Assembly: GCA_028283725.1 (NCBI GenBank)
Contig: JAPWKC010000004.1
Span: 496,001-560,000, forward strand
Source of the DNA: Neorhizobium sp.
Lineage (GTDB): Bacteria > Pseudomonadota > Alphaproteobacteria > Rhizobiales > Rhizobiaceae
Reading direction: 5' to 3'
Length of the DNA: 64,000 bases
Made by a program: the position numbers and the translations under genes. The notes under the pieces are model-generated. The model saw only the letters and a program-made list of their open reading frames with translations, ran no database searches and was not told the DNA's origin. Positions 1-8,552 of this stretch are shown here, one piece after another (the stretch's first letter is position 1; each line of letters opens with the position of its first letter).

Positions 1-1
1 C

Positions 2-100
2 GGTGGTGGAAACGGAGACACCGCAGGCGGCGCAGCGGCGGCCGAAGCGACACGGCGCGCGCGGATCGCCGCCGCAGAACCGGACGCTGCCGCAAGCTGA
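2..100 (+). CDS. Possible C-terminal end of a gene running in from the left
   Basis: From base 2 the plus frame reads about 32 codons to a TGA at 98-100. The peptide is low-complexity, rich in Ala, Gly and Arg, and ends in Ala-Ala-Ser. It could be the disordered tail of a protein whose body lies outside the window. No domain is visible. GC-rich DNA often gives open frames by chance, so this is a weak call. Nothing recognisable follows between 101 and 265. Confidence 0.25.
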   Translation, partial: GGGNGDTAGGAAAAEATRRARIAAAEPDAAAS

Positions 101-265
101 CACAAACCATGACGGCAGCCGCGCCGTCGCACGATCGGCGCACCCCCTCGGCCTCGTCGGGTCCGGGCATCATAGGGTCCCGGCATCATCGGGTGGCCTC
201 GACATTATCGGGTGGCCCAAGCGTCATTGGCCGTTCGGGGTCGAGGAGATGACGGCATCAGGCGA

Positions 266-1130
266 TCATGGTGTTCCTTTGGCCGCCACCATCGCATCGA
301 GCGCTGCCGCCAGTTCTCCGCCGGCCTCCCGGTCGTCGGCCATCTTGCGATAGAGGCCTGCCATGCCGCGAAAGATCAGGGCGGCGGGATCGTCCTTGCC
401 GAGAAAATCGGCGATCTCCTCCATCTCGGCCACCCCAGCGATAGGCCTTGGCATACATGTCGGGAATGCCGCGGGCCAGTCGATCGGCCACCTGCGGCAC
501 GCTGGCGGCGAGCTCGCGGCGCAGGCCATCATCGGCACCGGAGCGGATGGCGGCGAGATACATGGCCGTCCCGAGGCCGACCAGGCCCTTGTTGATGCCC
601 GAATAGCACATTTTCAGCGCAGAGGCGGCGCCGATCTCGCCCTCGAGTCGCGTCACCTTCAGGCCATGGTCTGAAAGCAGCGTCTCGATGCCGTCAGGAC
701 CGCCGCTGAGATAGAGCATCGGCACCTTTGCGGCCGTCTCGCCGCTTTTCGGCACCGGCGGCATGCCGATAATCGAACCGTCGACAACCTGCGCACCGCC
801 TTTCGCCGCTGCCGCGGCAACGGCTGCCATCGTGTCGGGCGCAATCGCGTTGCAATCGACGAAGACAGGGGTCTTGCCGGCAGCAAGGGCCGTGGCCGCC
901 ACCCTCGTCGCCACCTCCACCGCTTCCGACGGCGGGATGATCGAGAGAATGATATCGGCCGAGACAATCTCCTGCCAGCCGGCCTCGCGCATCCCGGCAT
1001 CGGCGGCGCGTTTCTTCGTTGCAGCCGATCGGCCGTCGAGATTGGTCACGACGACGGCGCCGCCCTCTGCCAGCACGCGGCCGATCCCGCTTCCCATCGC
1101 CCCTGCTCCGATAACCGCTATGACCGTCAT
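266..1130 (-). pseudogene. NAD(P)-dependent oxidoreductase with DUF1932 C-terminus, frameshifted
   Basis: This belongs to the 6-phosphogluconate/3-hydroxyisobutyrate dehydrogenase-like superfamily. The N-terminus has a Rossmann fold with the dinucleotide loop GAGAMGSG near residues 8-15. A helical region like DUF1932 (MYAKAYRW near residue 225) follows. The reading frame breaks near residue 231, where the plus strand has CCCC at 433-436. With one base fewer, the frame continues as VAEMEEIADFLGKDDPAAL and ends at 266. Read as given, the protein instead runs in an Arg/Gly-rich out-of-frame tail to 258. The intact gene would give about 287 residues. The substrate cannot be told from sequence. 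The homopolymer site suggests either a sequence error or a recent mutation. Confidence 0.75.
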
Positions 1131-1314
1131 GCCGGTGTCTCCTCAGATACGTCGCTCACCCTGGAGCCTCCGTTAGATCACGGTCGACCAACGGCCGCCA
1201 GACGCCAAGGGTCAAGAAAAGCGCCTCGCTGGCGGAACCTTTTGCCCATCCGATGACTTGAAGTCAGTCTATCACGCGAAAGAGAGCACGTTCGACAAGA
1301 GGAGTACCGCATCC

Positions 1315-1533
1315 ATGTCCATGTCTGCCGCACGCCCCGCCATAACGCCCCCGAACGATCATGTCCTGACGGTTCAGGAAGCGCTGGAGCCGCTGTTCAT
1401 GGCACTTGAGGAAGAGGCCGAGGTGAAGATGATCGCCGCCGCGATCAAGGCGGGCTGGCCCCTGGAAGAGGCCGTTGCCGCGATAGACGAGCTGCGACGC
1501 AACGAGTTGCTACCGGTCGCCTCATCGCATTGA
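1315..1533 (+). CDS. Small conserved-looking protein of unknown function, 72 aa
   Basis: I do not recognise this protein. The ATG at 1315 is preceded by a GGAG at 1301-1304 with good spacing; an in-frame start at 1258 has no such site, and a second ATG lies at 1321. The predicted 72-residue product is soluble and mostly helical. It has an acidic stretch (LEEEAEVKM) and a Glu-Leu-Arg-Arg segment near the C-terminus. Codon use looks like that of the neighbours. A GGAAC at 1234-1238 with TT 19 bases on loosely fits an EcfG/RpoE2-type promoter, but the -10 half is poor. It stands alone between a minus-strand dehydrogenase and panE. Confidence 0.6.
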   Translation: MSMSAARPAITPPNDHVLTVQEALEPLFMALEEEAEVKMIAAAIKAGWPLEEAVAAIDELRRNELLPVASSH

Positions 1534-1636
1534 TGCGGAATAATTTTCCACGCTTCGCCTGGAAAAAAGCATTCCTCCCTGAGCCCGACGTGCCATAGTT
1601 CCCGCCGTTCATGTCAACGTACAAACGGGAACAATC

Positions 1637-2641
1637 ATGGCATTCAGGAATATCTGCGTATACGGCGCCGGTGCGCTCGGCGGCTCGTTCGCAGCAAAGA
1701 TCGCGTCGTCGCTCGGAAGCGACGTCAATGTGTCGGTTGTGGCGCGCGGCGCCCATCTCCAAGCTGTCCGCGACAACGGCCTGACCGTGACGCATGTCGA
1801 CCCTTCCCTTGCCGACATCAAGGCAAAAGTGACAGCCACAAGCGATCCGTCCGAACTTCCGAAGCAGGACCTGATCATTACCGGCCTCAAGGGTCATCAG
1901 CTTTCGGCCGCTGCCGAAGGCATTGCCAGCTTGCTGAAGGATGGCACACGCGTGGTGATGATCCTCAACGGCATTCCGTGGTGGTATTTCCATGCGGACA
2001 AGGACAGCGGTCATGCGGAACGGCAGCTCGCCGAGGTCGATCCAGACGGTAAATTGTGGAGCCTGATCGGCCCGGACCGGGTTCTCGGCTGCGTCGCCTA
2101 TCAGGGTGCCGAGATCGTCGAGCCCGGCAAGATCAGCCTCAGTGGCAGCGGTCGCTATTTCCTCGGCGAGCCGTCCGGCGCCATGAGCGCCGACCTCGAC
2201 GCGATTGCCGACCTTCTCACCCGCTCCGGCCTTACCATTTTGCCGACGCCGCGCATTCGCGACGAGATCTGGACGAAGCTGCGCGGCAATGCCTCGCATA
2301 ATCCGATCAGCGCTTTGACGCGCGCGACGATGGACCGGATTTTTGCAAGCGAAGACCTGCGTGCCACCGCACTTGCGGTGATGCTCGAGGTTGAGGCAGT
2401 CGGAACCGCGCTCGGCTGCCGGTTCACGCTCAGTGCCGAGGAACACCTCGCCAACTCCGGCAAAGCCGGCCCGATCCGCACCTCGATGCTGCAGGACCTG
2501 ACCAATCGCAAGCCGCTGGAAATCCTGCCGCTCAACGGCATGGTCGTATCGCTGGGCAAGCTTGCCGGCGTGCCGACACCGATCTGCTCGACGGTTTTTG
2601 CACTGGCGACCCAGCTCGATGTCGAGAACCTCAGAGATTGA
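1637..2641 (+). CDS. 2-dehydropantoate 2-reductase family protein (ApbA/PanE-like)
   Basis: The family reduces ketopantoate to pantoate with NADPH in pantothenate synthesis, although many paralogues act on other 2-keto acids. The 334-residue protein starts with a Rossmann strand and the loop GAGALGG near residues 10-16. Further on are the family's MILNGIPWW segment (about residues 100-112) and a C-terminal helical domain with RGNASHNPISALT, which supplies the usual Asn/Ser contacts. It is slightly longer than E. coli PanE (303 aa), as is typical of rhizobial paralogues. It has its own start just after an AT-rich spacer and no operon partner. I therefore give the family but not the panE symbol. 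Confidence 0.85.
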   Translation: MAFRNICVYGAGALGGSFAAKIASSLGSDVNVSVVARGAHLQAVRDNGLTVTHVDPSLADIKAKVTATSDPSELPKQDLIITGLKGHQLSAAAEGIASLLKDGTRVVMILNGIPWWYFHADKDSGHAERQLAEVDPDGKLWSLIGPDRVLGCVAYQGAEIVEPGKISLSGSGRYFLGEPSGAMSADLDAIADLLTRSGLTILPTPRIRDEIWTKLRGNASHNPISALTRATMDRIFASEDLRATALAVMLEVEAVGTALGCRFTLSAEEHLANSGKAGPIRTSMLQDLTNRKPLEILPLNGMVVSLGKLAGVPTPICSTVFALATQLDVENLRD

Positions 2642-2711
2642 ATCAAGCATCTGAGGAATTGATTCCGGGATCAGTCTCAAATGCTTGAAATGTCTTGATC
2701 AAAACCGATCG

Positions 2712-2743
2712 AAAAAAGGCCCGCCGGTTAACCGGCGGGCCTT
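2712..2743 (-). terminator. Intrinsic terminator, minus-strand polarity
   Basis: The near-perfect palindrome AGGCCCGCCGGTTAACCGGC continues to 2743. On the minus strand it is followed by a run of six T (2717-2712). On the plus strand no T run follows, so it does not serve the plus-strand reductase gene well. It fits the end of the candidate small RNA. Confidence 0.8.
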
Positions 2744-2858
2744 GAAGTTGGAGGTCAATCACTATCGTCGTTATGCGGTGGCAGGGGACAAACACCGCGC
2801 TGAGTTATCTCTTGCTTGCCGGTTACGGTGCCGTGGATCCTGCACCGTAACCGGCTAT
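2712..2858 (-). ncRNA. Candidate trans-acting small RNA, about 145 nt
   Basis: Three features line up on the minus strand. First, there is an EcfG-like promoter at 2891-2864. Second, there are two hairpins: a perfect 14-bp stem at 2855-2842/2831-2818 with a 10-nt loop, and a 6-bp stem at 2798-2793/2780-2775 whose 12-nt loop carries CCCC. Third, an intrinsic terminator at 2743-2717 is followed by six U. A single-stranded CCUCC at 2754-2750, just before the terminator, could pair with ribosome binding sites. No convincing protein is encoded on either strand. It may be a homologue of a known rhizobial sRNA family; I cannot name one from sequence alone. Confidence 0.55.
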
Positions 2859-2863
2859 GTGAA

Positions 2864-2891
2864 GATAACCGATGACGCGCCGGAAGGTTCC
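2864..2891 (-). promoter_or_regulatory. EcfG/RpoE2-type (general stress sigma factor) promoter candidate
   Basis: On the minus strand GGAAC (2891-2887) is followed 17 bases later by GTT (2869-2867). This matches the published forms GGAAC-N16-17-cGTT and GGAAC-N18-19-TT. Transcription would start near 2859-2856, immediately before a perfect 14-bp hairpin. No protein gene lies downstream on this strand before the terminator at 2743-2712, which makes a small RNA the natural product. A single match of this size could be chance. Confidence 0.5.
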
Positions 2892-2966
2892 ACCATTCCT
2901 TAAGAACCCGGATGTAGGCTCGCCTGTATCAATTCAGGACACGATCTCCGGAGCATCGAGAGGGCC

Positions 2967-3320
2967 ATGGCTGCGCAGAAATTCCGCTATACGCATTACG
3001 ATCTGACGATGCAGCGCGCCGGATCGACCATAGAAATCACGCTCAATGCGGTCGCCAATGTGCGGCTGATGACATCCGCCAATTTCCAGCGGTTTACCGA
3101 GCTTCTCGATTTCCAGTATGTCGGCGGCGTCGCGCGCAAATCGCCGGTCAAACTCGCCATTCCGGAAACCGGGCACTGGCATCTGATCGTCGACGAGGAA
3201 GGCCATCACGGGCTCGCCGGATCTTCAGTCAAGATGATCCCGCTCAAGCCTTCGGCCAAGGCGCCGGCTCCGGCTGCCGCCGACAAGCCATCGACCATTC
3301 CCGAACTGCAGACCGTCTGA
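2967..3320 (+). CDS. DUF1883 domain-containing protein
   Basis: The 117-residue protein matches the DUF1883 family as I know it. It begins with a basic KFRYTHYDLTMQRAG strand. It then has the VRLMTSANFQRF segment (about residues 27-38), a YVGG turn and the ETGHWHLIVDEEGHHG core (about residues 68-83). The last 30 residues are a flexible Ala/Pro/Lys tail. The family is small, soluble and uncharacterised, and often sits next to TIR or stress-related genes; no such neighbour is present here. The ATG at 2967 was chosen because the family similarity begins directly after it. Function is unknown. Confidence 0.75.
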   Translation: MAAQKFRYTHYDLTMQRAGSTIEITLNAVANVRLMTSANFQRFTELLDFQYVGGVARKSPVKLAIPETGHWHLIVDEEGHHGLAGSSVKMIPLKPSAKAPAPAAADKPSTIPELQTV

Positions 3321-3375
3321 TCACCACGGCTGCCGGCCGGGTGCCGACCGCCGGGGGTATCGCGACCCTCGGGCA

Positions 3376-4692
3376 TCAGCCCTCGCCGCGCTCCCGCCGC
3401 AGCCGCGCCCACCATTCGAGACGCTTGCGGATATCACGCTCGAAACCGCGCTCGACAGGCTCGTAGAACGTCTGTCGCCCCATCTTTTCGGGGAAATAGT
3501 CCTGACCGGAAAAGGCATCGGGCTCGTCGTGGTCGTAGCGATAGCCCTGATTATAGCCTTCCTGCTTCATCAGCTTGGTCGGCGCATTGAGGATATGCTT
3601 GGGCGGCAGCAGCGAGCCGTTTTCCTTGGCGGCCCTGACGGCAGCCTTGTAGGCGGTGTAGGCGGCATTCGATTTCGGCGCCGTCGCCAGATAGATGCAG
3701 GCATTAGCGAGCGCCAGTTCGCCTTCCGGCGACCCCAGATATTCGTAGGCATCCTTCGCGGCATTGCAGACGACGAGCGCGTGCGGATCGGCCAGACCGA
3801 TATCCTCGACGGCCATGCGCACCAGCCGGCGGCCGACATAGAGCGGGTCTTCGCCGGCATCGAACATGCGGCAGAGATAGTAGAGCGCTGCGTCCGGATC
3901 CGAGCCGCGAACAGATTTGTGCAGGGCCGAGATGAGGTTGTAGTGACCATCCTGCGCCTTGTCATAGACAGGCGCCCGGCGCTGGACGACGTCTCCAAGC
4001 CCCGCCGTATCGAAGACCTCGCCCGGCCGTGCGGCGCGCCAGACTTCTTCGGCAAGCGTCAGAACGGCACGGCCATCGCCATCGGCCATTCTGAGCAATG
4101 CCAGACGCGCGTCGTCGTCGAGCGGCAGCGGCCTTCCCTCTGCCTCCTCGGCGCGTTTCAGAAGCTCGGAAAGGCTCCCCTCGTCATGCGATCGGAAGGT
4201 GAGGACACGGGCACGGGACAAAAGAGCAGCGTTGAGCTCGAAGCTCGGGTTCTCCGTCGTCGCACCGACGAGAATGATCGTGCCATCTTCCATGACCGGC
4301 AGAAAACTGTCCTGCTGGGCGCGGTTGAAGCGGTGGATCTCGTCGACGAAGAGCAGCGTCTGGCGCCCGTCTAGGCGGCGCATCCGGGCGGTCTCGAAGA
4401 CTTTCTTCAGATCTGCCACGCCGGAAAAGATCGCCGAGATCTGCTCGAAGGCCAGCCCGGCCTCCCCCGACAGAAGCCGTGCGACGGTGGTCTTGCCGGT
4501 GCCGGGCGGGCCCCAGAAGATCATCGATCCAAGCGAGCCCGAGGCGATCATCCGGCGCAGAACGCCGTCCGGTCCGGTCAAATGCGGCTGGCCGCTGACT
4601 TCGGCAAGCGTCTTCGGCCGCAAGCGATCGGCAAGCGGCCGCCGATTGGCGACCTCCTGCGGAACCTTCGGCGCGAAGAGATCCTCGCTCAT
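3376..4692 (-). CDS. rarA: Replication-associated recombination ATPase RarA (MgsA)
   Basis: RarA is a clamp-loader-like AAA+ ATPase that acts at stalled replication forks and interacts with SSB. The 438-residue protein has Walker A GPPGTGKTT at 61-69 and Walker B LLFVDEIHRF at about 113-122. A sensor-1 region (GATTENPSF) and an arginine-finger region (LLSRARVLTF) follow. The C-terminal half is the MgsA tetramerisation domain (NAAKDAYEYLGSPEGELAL). Length is normal. Its start overlaps the stop of the upstream protease gene by 4 bp (4689-4692), so the two are translationally coupled. Confidence 0.95.
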   Translation of the reverse strand: MSEDLFAPKVPQEVANRRPLADRLRPKTLAEVSGQPHLTGPDGVLRRMIASGSLGSMIFWGPPGTGKTTVARLLSGEAGLAFEQISAIFSGVADLKKVFETARMRRLDGRQTLLFVDEIHRFNRAQQDSFLPVMEDGTIILVGATTENPSFELNAALLSRARVLTFRSHDEGSLSELLKRAEEAEGRPLPLDDDARLALLRMADGDGRAVLTLAEEVWRAARPGEVFDTAGLGDVVQRRAPVYDKAQDGHYNLISALHKSVRGSDPDAALYYLCRMFDAGEDPLYVGRRLVRMAVEDIGLADPHALVVCNAAKDAYEYLGSPEGELALANACIYLATAPKSNAAYTAYKAAVRAAKENGSLLPPKHILNAPTKLMKQEGYNQGYRYDHDEPDAFSGQDYFPEKMGRQTFYEPVERGFERDIRKRLEWWARLRRERGEG

Positions 4693-6107
4693 CGGAAGAA
4701 CTGCCTTATACGCTTGCCGTCGCGCTCGATCTCGACACGCCAGACGCTGGGGCTATCGTTCAGCATCGAGGACAGCGTCTTGGTCGAGGTGATGTTGTCG
4801 CCATTGAGGCCTATCAGGATATCCTTCGGCGCGAAGCCGAGACGGGCGGCGGGCGAACCGCGGCTGACATCTTCGACGACAACGCCGGTCTTGTCCGGCG
4901 ACATCTGCAGACCGGTTGCAAGCTTTGGCGACAGGTTGGCGACGCGAAGACCAGAGAAGGGATTGCGACCGTCGATCAGGCGCTCGTCGGGTGCCACGGT
5001 TTCAGGCGGTGCCTCAAGCTTCAGCTTGGTCTGCTGGACACCGTTCGCGGTCTGAAGCGATAGCGTCGCCTCATGGCCGAGGCCGGCCGTCGTCAGACGG
5101 TAGCCGAGCGCATCGGGATGCTCGACCGGCTCGCCATCGACCGCGGTAACGACTTCGCCGGGCTTGAGGCCCGCCTTGTCCGCCGGGCCACCTTCGGTGA
5201 CGCGGGTCACGAGCGCGCCGCGGGCCGCCTTGAGGCCGAGCGCCTCGGCGATATCGGAGGTGACGGCATCGAAGGTCGCACCGACATAGGGGCGCTCGAA
5301 GCTCTTCTTGCCGTCGGCAGCGGCCGCAAGGAAAACTTTCACCAGATTGGCCGGGATGGCGAAGCCGACGCCGTTCGACCCGCCACCGCGCGAGAAGATC
5401 GCGGTGTTGATGCCGATCAGGTCGCCGTTCATGTTCATCAGCGCGCCACCGGAATTGCCCGGATTGATCGAGGCATCGGTCTGGATGAAGACGCCGAAGT
5501 CGCCAGACGAGATCTGGTTGCGGGCAAGACCGGATATGATGCCGCTCGTCACCGTCTGGCCGACGCCGAACGGGTTGCCGATCGCGAGTACGAGATCACC
5601 GACCTCGACCTTGTCGGAATTGCCGAGCGCCAGAACCGGGAAATGCTCCTTCGACTTGATGCGCAGCACGGCAAGATCGACGGTCGCGTCCTTCAGAACC
5701 ACTTCGCAGGGAAATTCACGACCGTCGGCGAGCGCGATCTTGATGTCGTCGGCATTTTCGACGACGTGGTTGTTGGTGACCACGAGGCCATCCTGCGACA
5801 GGATCACGCCGGAGCCGAGAGAGGACTGCTTTTCAGAGCGGTTCGGCATGCGCTGGCCGAAAAACTGCTCGAAGAAGGGGTCGCCGGCAAACGGGCTCTG
5901 CTGCTGGACCATGCGCTCGGCATAGACGTTGACAACCGCACCGGCGGTGCGTTTGACGAGCGGCGAGAAGGAAAGCTGCATCTGCTCGTGGCTTTCGGGC
6001 AGCGTTCTGGTGGCATCCTGCGCCAGCGCGACGGTCGGGGCTGCTGCCGGACACAGGAGTGCCAACACGAGAAGACCGGTCGACAGGCGTTTCGACATCG
6101 TGAGCAT
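4689..6107 (-). CDS. degP: Periplasmic Do-family serine endoprotease (DegP/DegQ type)
   Basis: This is an envelope protease/chaperone for misfolded periplasmic proteins. The start at 6107 is preferred because AGGA lies six bases upstream; an ATG at 6119 would add four residues. A signal peptide (hydrophobic core GLLVLALLCPAAA, cleavage near ALAQ) precedes the trypsin-like domain. The catalytic triad is His in TNNHVV (about 114), Asp in TVDLA (about 144) and Ser in GNSGG (about 219). Two PDZ domains fill the C-terminal half. The 472-residue length is normal. It overlaps rarA, which it precedes in the same operon. Confidence 0.93.
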   Translation of the reverse strand: MLTMSKRLSTGLLVLALLCPAAAPTVALAQDATRTLPESHEQMQLSFSPLVKRTAGAVVNVYAERMVQQQSPFAGDPFFEQFFGQRMPNRSEKQSSLGSGVILSQDGLVVTNNHVVENADDIKIALADGREFPCEVVLKDATVDLAVLRIKSKEHFPVLALGNSDKVEVGDLVLAIGNPFGVGQTVTSGIISGLARNQISSGDFGVFIQTDASINPGNSGGALMNMNGDLIGINTAIFSRGGGSNGVGFAIPANLVKVFLAAAADGKKSFERPYVGATFDAVTSDIAEALGLKAARGALVTRVTEGGPADKAGLKPGEVVTAVDGEPVEHPDALGYRLTTAGLGHEATLSLQTANGVQQTKLKLEAPPETVAPDERLIDGRNPFSGLRVANLSPKLATGLQMSPDKTGVVVEDVSRGSPAARLGFAPKDILIGLNGDNITSTKTLSSMLNDSPSVWRVEIERDGKRIRQFFR

Positions 6108-6241
6108 GTGATTCCTCATGACAAATTTGCATCGATTTGTAGCGCGGCACGCTTAAAAAGAAAGGTGGCCGAAACAGGACCGATTCGCACAGGTCATGCT
6201 TTTGGCGTGAACGTGATGGCAGATAGCGGGGTCGGTGCAAA

Positions 6242-6643
6242 ATGACAGGCGGAATGTCCGGCATCGGGGCATGGATCGACGCGGCGAAGGCCTGGGCCAA
6301 ACGGCTGAAGCGCGAGATCGTGGCATTGTGGCTTGCCGCACGCGACAACCGGGTGCCGCTCGGCGCGAAGCTCGCGGCCGGCGCCACGGCCGCCTATGCA
6401 TTGTCGCCGGTCGACCTCATTCCGGACGTCATTCCCGTTATCGGCTATCTCGACGATCTCGTCATCGTGCCGCTCGGCATTCTCCTTGCCGTGCGGCTGG
6501 TTCCGCAGGCGCTGATGGCGGAGTTCCGCCGGACGGCGGCCGGCATGACGAAGCCTATCAGCAAAAGCGGCCTCGTCTTCATCCTTGCCATCTGGCTCGT
6601 CTGCCTCATCTTAGCAGTCACATGGCTATGGGGCGCATTCTGA
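6242..6643 (+). CDS. YkvA family (DUF1232) membrane protein
   Basis: The 133-residue protein carries the DUF1232 signature: YALSPVDLIPDVIPVIGYLDD (residues about 58-78), an amphipathic segment with conserved Asp and Pro residues, followed by a second hydrophobic stretch. A C-terminal transmembrane helix (LVFILAIWLVCLILAVTWLW) anchors it. The family is widespread and uncharacterised. The gene diverges from the Do protease across about 130 bp, and the LprI-like gene follows 26 bp downstream, so the two may be cotranscribed. Confidence 0.85.
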   Translation: MTGGMSGIGAWIDAAKAWAKRLKREIVALWLAARDNRVPLGAKLAAGATAAYALSPVDLIPDVIPVIGYLDDLVIVPLGILLAVRLVPQALMAEFRRTAAGMTKPISKSGLVFILAIWLVCLILAVTWLWGAF

Positions 6644-6669
6644 CCCCAGGCCCGCAACCGAGGACAGAC

Positions 6670-7113
6670 ATGACCATGCCCGCCGTGAAGACGTATTTTC
6701 CGCATATAGACGCCTCGGTGCCCGCCATCCGGCGCAAGGGTTCCATCGCTGCGGCGCTTGTGATGATCGCCACGAGCGGTGCACTTACTACGGGCGTCGC
6801 CACCGTGGCGCTCGTCCCCTCCTTTGCCGTCGCCGCCAGCTTCGATTGCGAGCGGACGGATCTGGCTGCCGACGAGAAGGTGATCTGCGCCACCCGGACG
6901 CTGAACGACGCCGACGTGAAAATGGTGACGACTTTCGACATCCTGACCAGCCTGTTGCCGATGGGAAATCGCGGCAAGCTGCAGGACGAGCAGACCGTCT
7001 GGCTGAAACGCCGGCAGGCCTGCGCGGCCGACGCGACCTGCATCGGCACGGCCTATTCCGAGCGGCTGAAACAGTTGCAGGATGCCTACAAGAGCCTCGA
7101 CCGGCCGCTGTGA
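6670..7113 (+). CDS. LprI/DUF1311-type secreted protein
   Basis: The start at 6670 (MTMPAV) follows GAGGACAG. After a basic N-terminus a hydrophobic segment (SIAAALVMIATSGAL...VPSFAVAAS) looks like a signal peptide with an unusually long n-region. The mature part has the PF07007 pattern: Cys in SFDCERT, an ICATRTLNDAD segment, then DEQTVWLKRRQACAADATC and a terminal SERLKQLQ helix. The four cysteines probably form two disulphides. Family members include lysozyme-inhibitor-like LprI of mycobacteria, but most are uncharacterised. The product is 147 residues. Confidence 0.75.
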   Translation: MTMPAVKTYFPHIDASVPAIRRKGSIAAALVMIATSGALTTGVATVALVPSFAVAASFDCERTDLAADEKVICATRTLNDADVKMVTTFDILTSLLPMGNRGKLQDEQTVWLKRRQACAADATCIGTAYSERLKQLQDAYKSLDRPL

Positions 7114-7430
7114 GGCACAGTCCTCGCGCGCCGGGCAACCGGCGTTTCGGGGCCGGCTCGTCTTTGCAAGACGCGACGGGGCGCGCCACCACTGCCGCTG
7201 CCGTTGATGCAGATCACACACACTGCGCGACTTTCCGCCGCATGGCGAAACGATGCCTGTGAGGCCGCGATACAATCGCATAGGGTCATTTTCGTTGTTC
7301 GGCGGCGGCTTACGATTGTCCTCAAGGGGATTGCGGGAGCGAGGGGTCATGGTCGAGACCGGCAACCGGCCTCCGGCCCGTGGCACCGGAAACCCACCTT
7401 ATCCGTCATCAGCCATCCGGCAGTCCCATC
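7114..7430 (+). other. Intergenic region without a recognised gene
   Basis: This 317-bp spacer lies between two plus-strand genes. I see no convincing coding frame, tRNA or terminator. A weak inverted repeat (ACCGG units around 7356-7388) lies just before the bestrophin gene. The region presumably holds the promoter of that gene, but no clear -35/-10 pair stands out. Confidence 0.5.
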
Positions 7431-8357
7431 ATGATCGTTCGCGAACGCCCCAGCCTCGGGCGTCTCTTCTTCATCCTCCGCGGTTCCGTCGTCCAACGCA
7501 TTTTCCCCCAGCTGCTCGTCGTTACCGCGATATCGGCGCTGATCGTCGTCGGGCACTGGAAAGTTCCGCAATATGTCCCCTCCGTTGCCGGTGCGCCGTT
7601 TGCGCTGATCGGCATCGCGCTCTCGATTTTTCTCAGCTTCCGTAACGGCGCCTGTTATGACCGCTGGTGGGAGGCCCGCAAGAACTGGGGCGAGCTGCTC
7701 GTCGCCAGCCGCGACCTTGCCCGTCAGAGCGAGCTGTTTGGCCGACGCAGCGCCGAGGCCGCCGATATCCGCCGGCGCATCCTGCTTCTGAACGTGGTCG
7801 TTACCGACGAACTGGTCAAATACCTGCGTGGCGGCGACTGTCCGAACGACAGTGCCAAGCGGTTTCTCGCCCCTTACGTCTGCGATGCGGTGCGTTCTTC
7901 CTCGCATCCGCCGATCGAGGCGACCAACCAGATCACCCGCCTGATGATCGAGCTTCGCGAAAACAACATGCTGAGCGATATCGAGTTCTCGATGCTCGAC
8001 CACACGTTGTCGCGGATCACCAACGCGGTCGGCATCTGCGAGCGGCTGAAGAGCACGCCGGTGCCATTCGGCTACACGCTGCTTCTTCACCGCACCGCGC
8101 ATCTCTTCTGTTTCATGATGCCGTTCGGCTTTGCCGATGTGCTCGGCCCGGCGACCCCGCTTGCGGCAGCGCTTGTCGCCTATACGTTCTTCGGTCTCGA
8201 TGCGCTGGGCGACGAGCTGGAAGAGCCGTTCGGCACCCGGCCCAACGACCTTCCGATCGCCGCGATCGCCACCGTGATCGAGATCAACGTCCGCACCATG
8301 CTGGGCGACAAGGACCTCCCCGCCATGCCGAAGCCGGTTGATTACATCCTGATGTGA
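7431..8357 (+). CDS. Bestrophin family (UPF0187/YneE-like) membrane protein
   Basis: Bacterial bestrophins form pentameric ion channels in the inner membrane. The start at 7431 (MIVRERPSLG) is preferred over an upstream in-frame codon at 7380 because the family similarity begins there. The 308-residue protein has the opening hydrophobic helix (IFPQLLVVTAISALIVVGHW) and the family motif LSFRNGACYDRWWEARKNWG (about residues 68-87). Later come a long cytoplasmic region and paired helices around HLFCFMMPFGFADVLG. A bidirectional terminator follows at 8491-8523. Confidence 0.88.
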   Translation: MIVRERPSLGRLFFILRGSVVQRIFPQLLVVTAISALIVVGHWKVPQYVPSVAGAPFALIGIALSIFLSFRNGACYDRWWEARKNWGELLVASRDLARQSELFGRRSAEAADIRRRILLLNVVVTDELVKYLRGGDCPNDSAKRFLAPYVCDAVRSSSHPPIEATNQITRLMIELRENNMLSDIEFSMLDHTLSRITNAVGICERLKSTPVPFGYTLLLHRTAHLFCFMMPFGFADVLGPATPLAAALVAYTFFGLDALGDELEEPFGTRPNDLPIAAIATVIEINVRTMLGDKDLPAMPKPVDYILM

Positions 8358-8490
8358 TCGGGGTGCCGCATCGCCTGCGGATCGTCGGTCGTGCGGCACA
8401 GATCTGGGATCGACCGTGATGCGATGAAGCTCCGACATAAAGCTCCGACATGCAGCGCATCCTTCCGCGTTTCGGTCGCCACAACACGAT

Positions 8491-8523
8491 AAAGGCCCGC
8501 CGGCAGAAGCCGACGGGCCTTTA
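8491..8523. terminator. Bidirectional intrinsic terminator between bestrophin gene and ilvD
   Basis: AAAGGCCCGCCGGC and GCCGACGGGCCTTT form a stem of about 13 bp (one G-T pair) around a short AGAA loop. Short A and T runs flank both sides, so it can end transcription of the two convergent genes. Confidence 0.8.
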
Positions 8524-8552
8524 TGCATTCGCATTCGCGATAGACGTCGAAT

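Noticed and set aside
2685..2903. 72-codon plus-strand frame over the small-RNA region
   Set aside because: It reads through two perfect hairpins and a terminator and has no ribosome site or family; the structured-RNA reading on the minus strand explains the region better.
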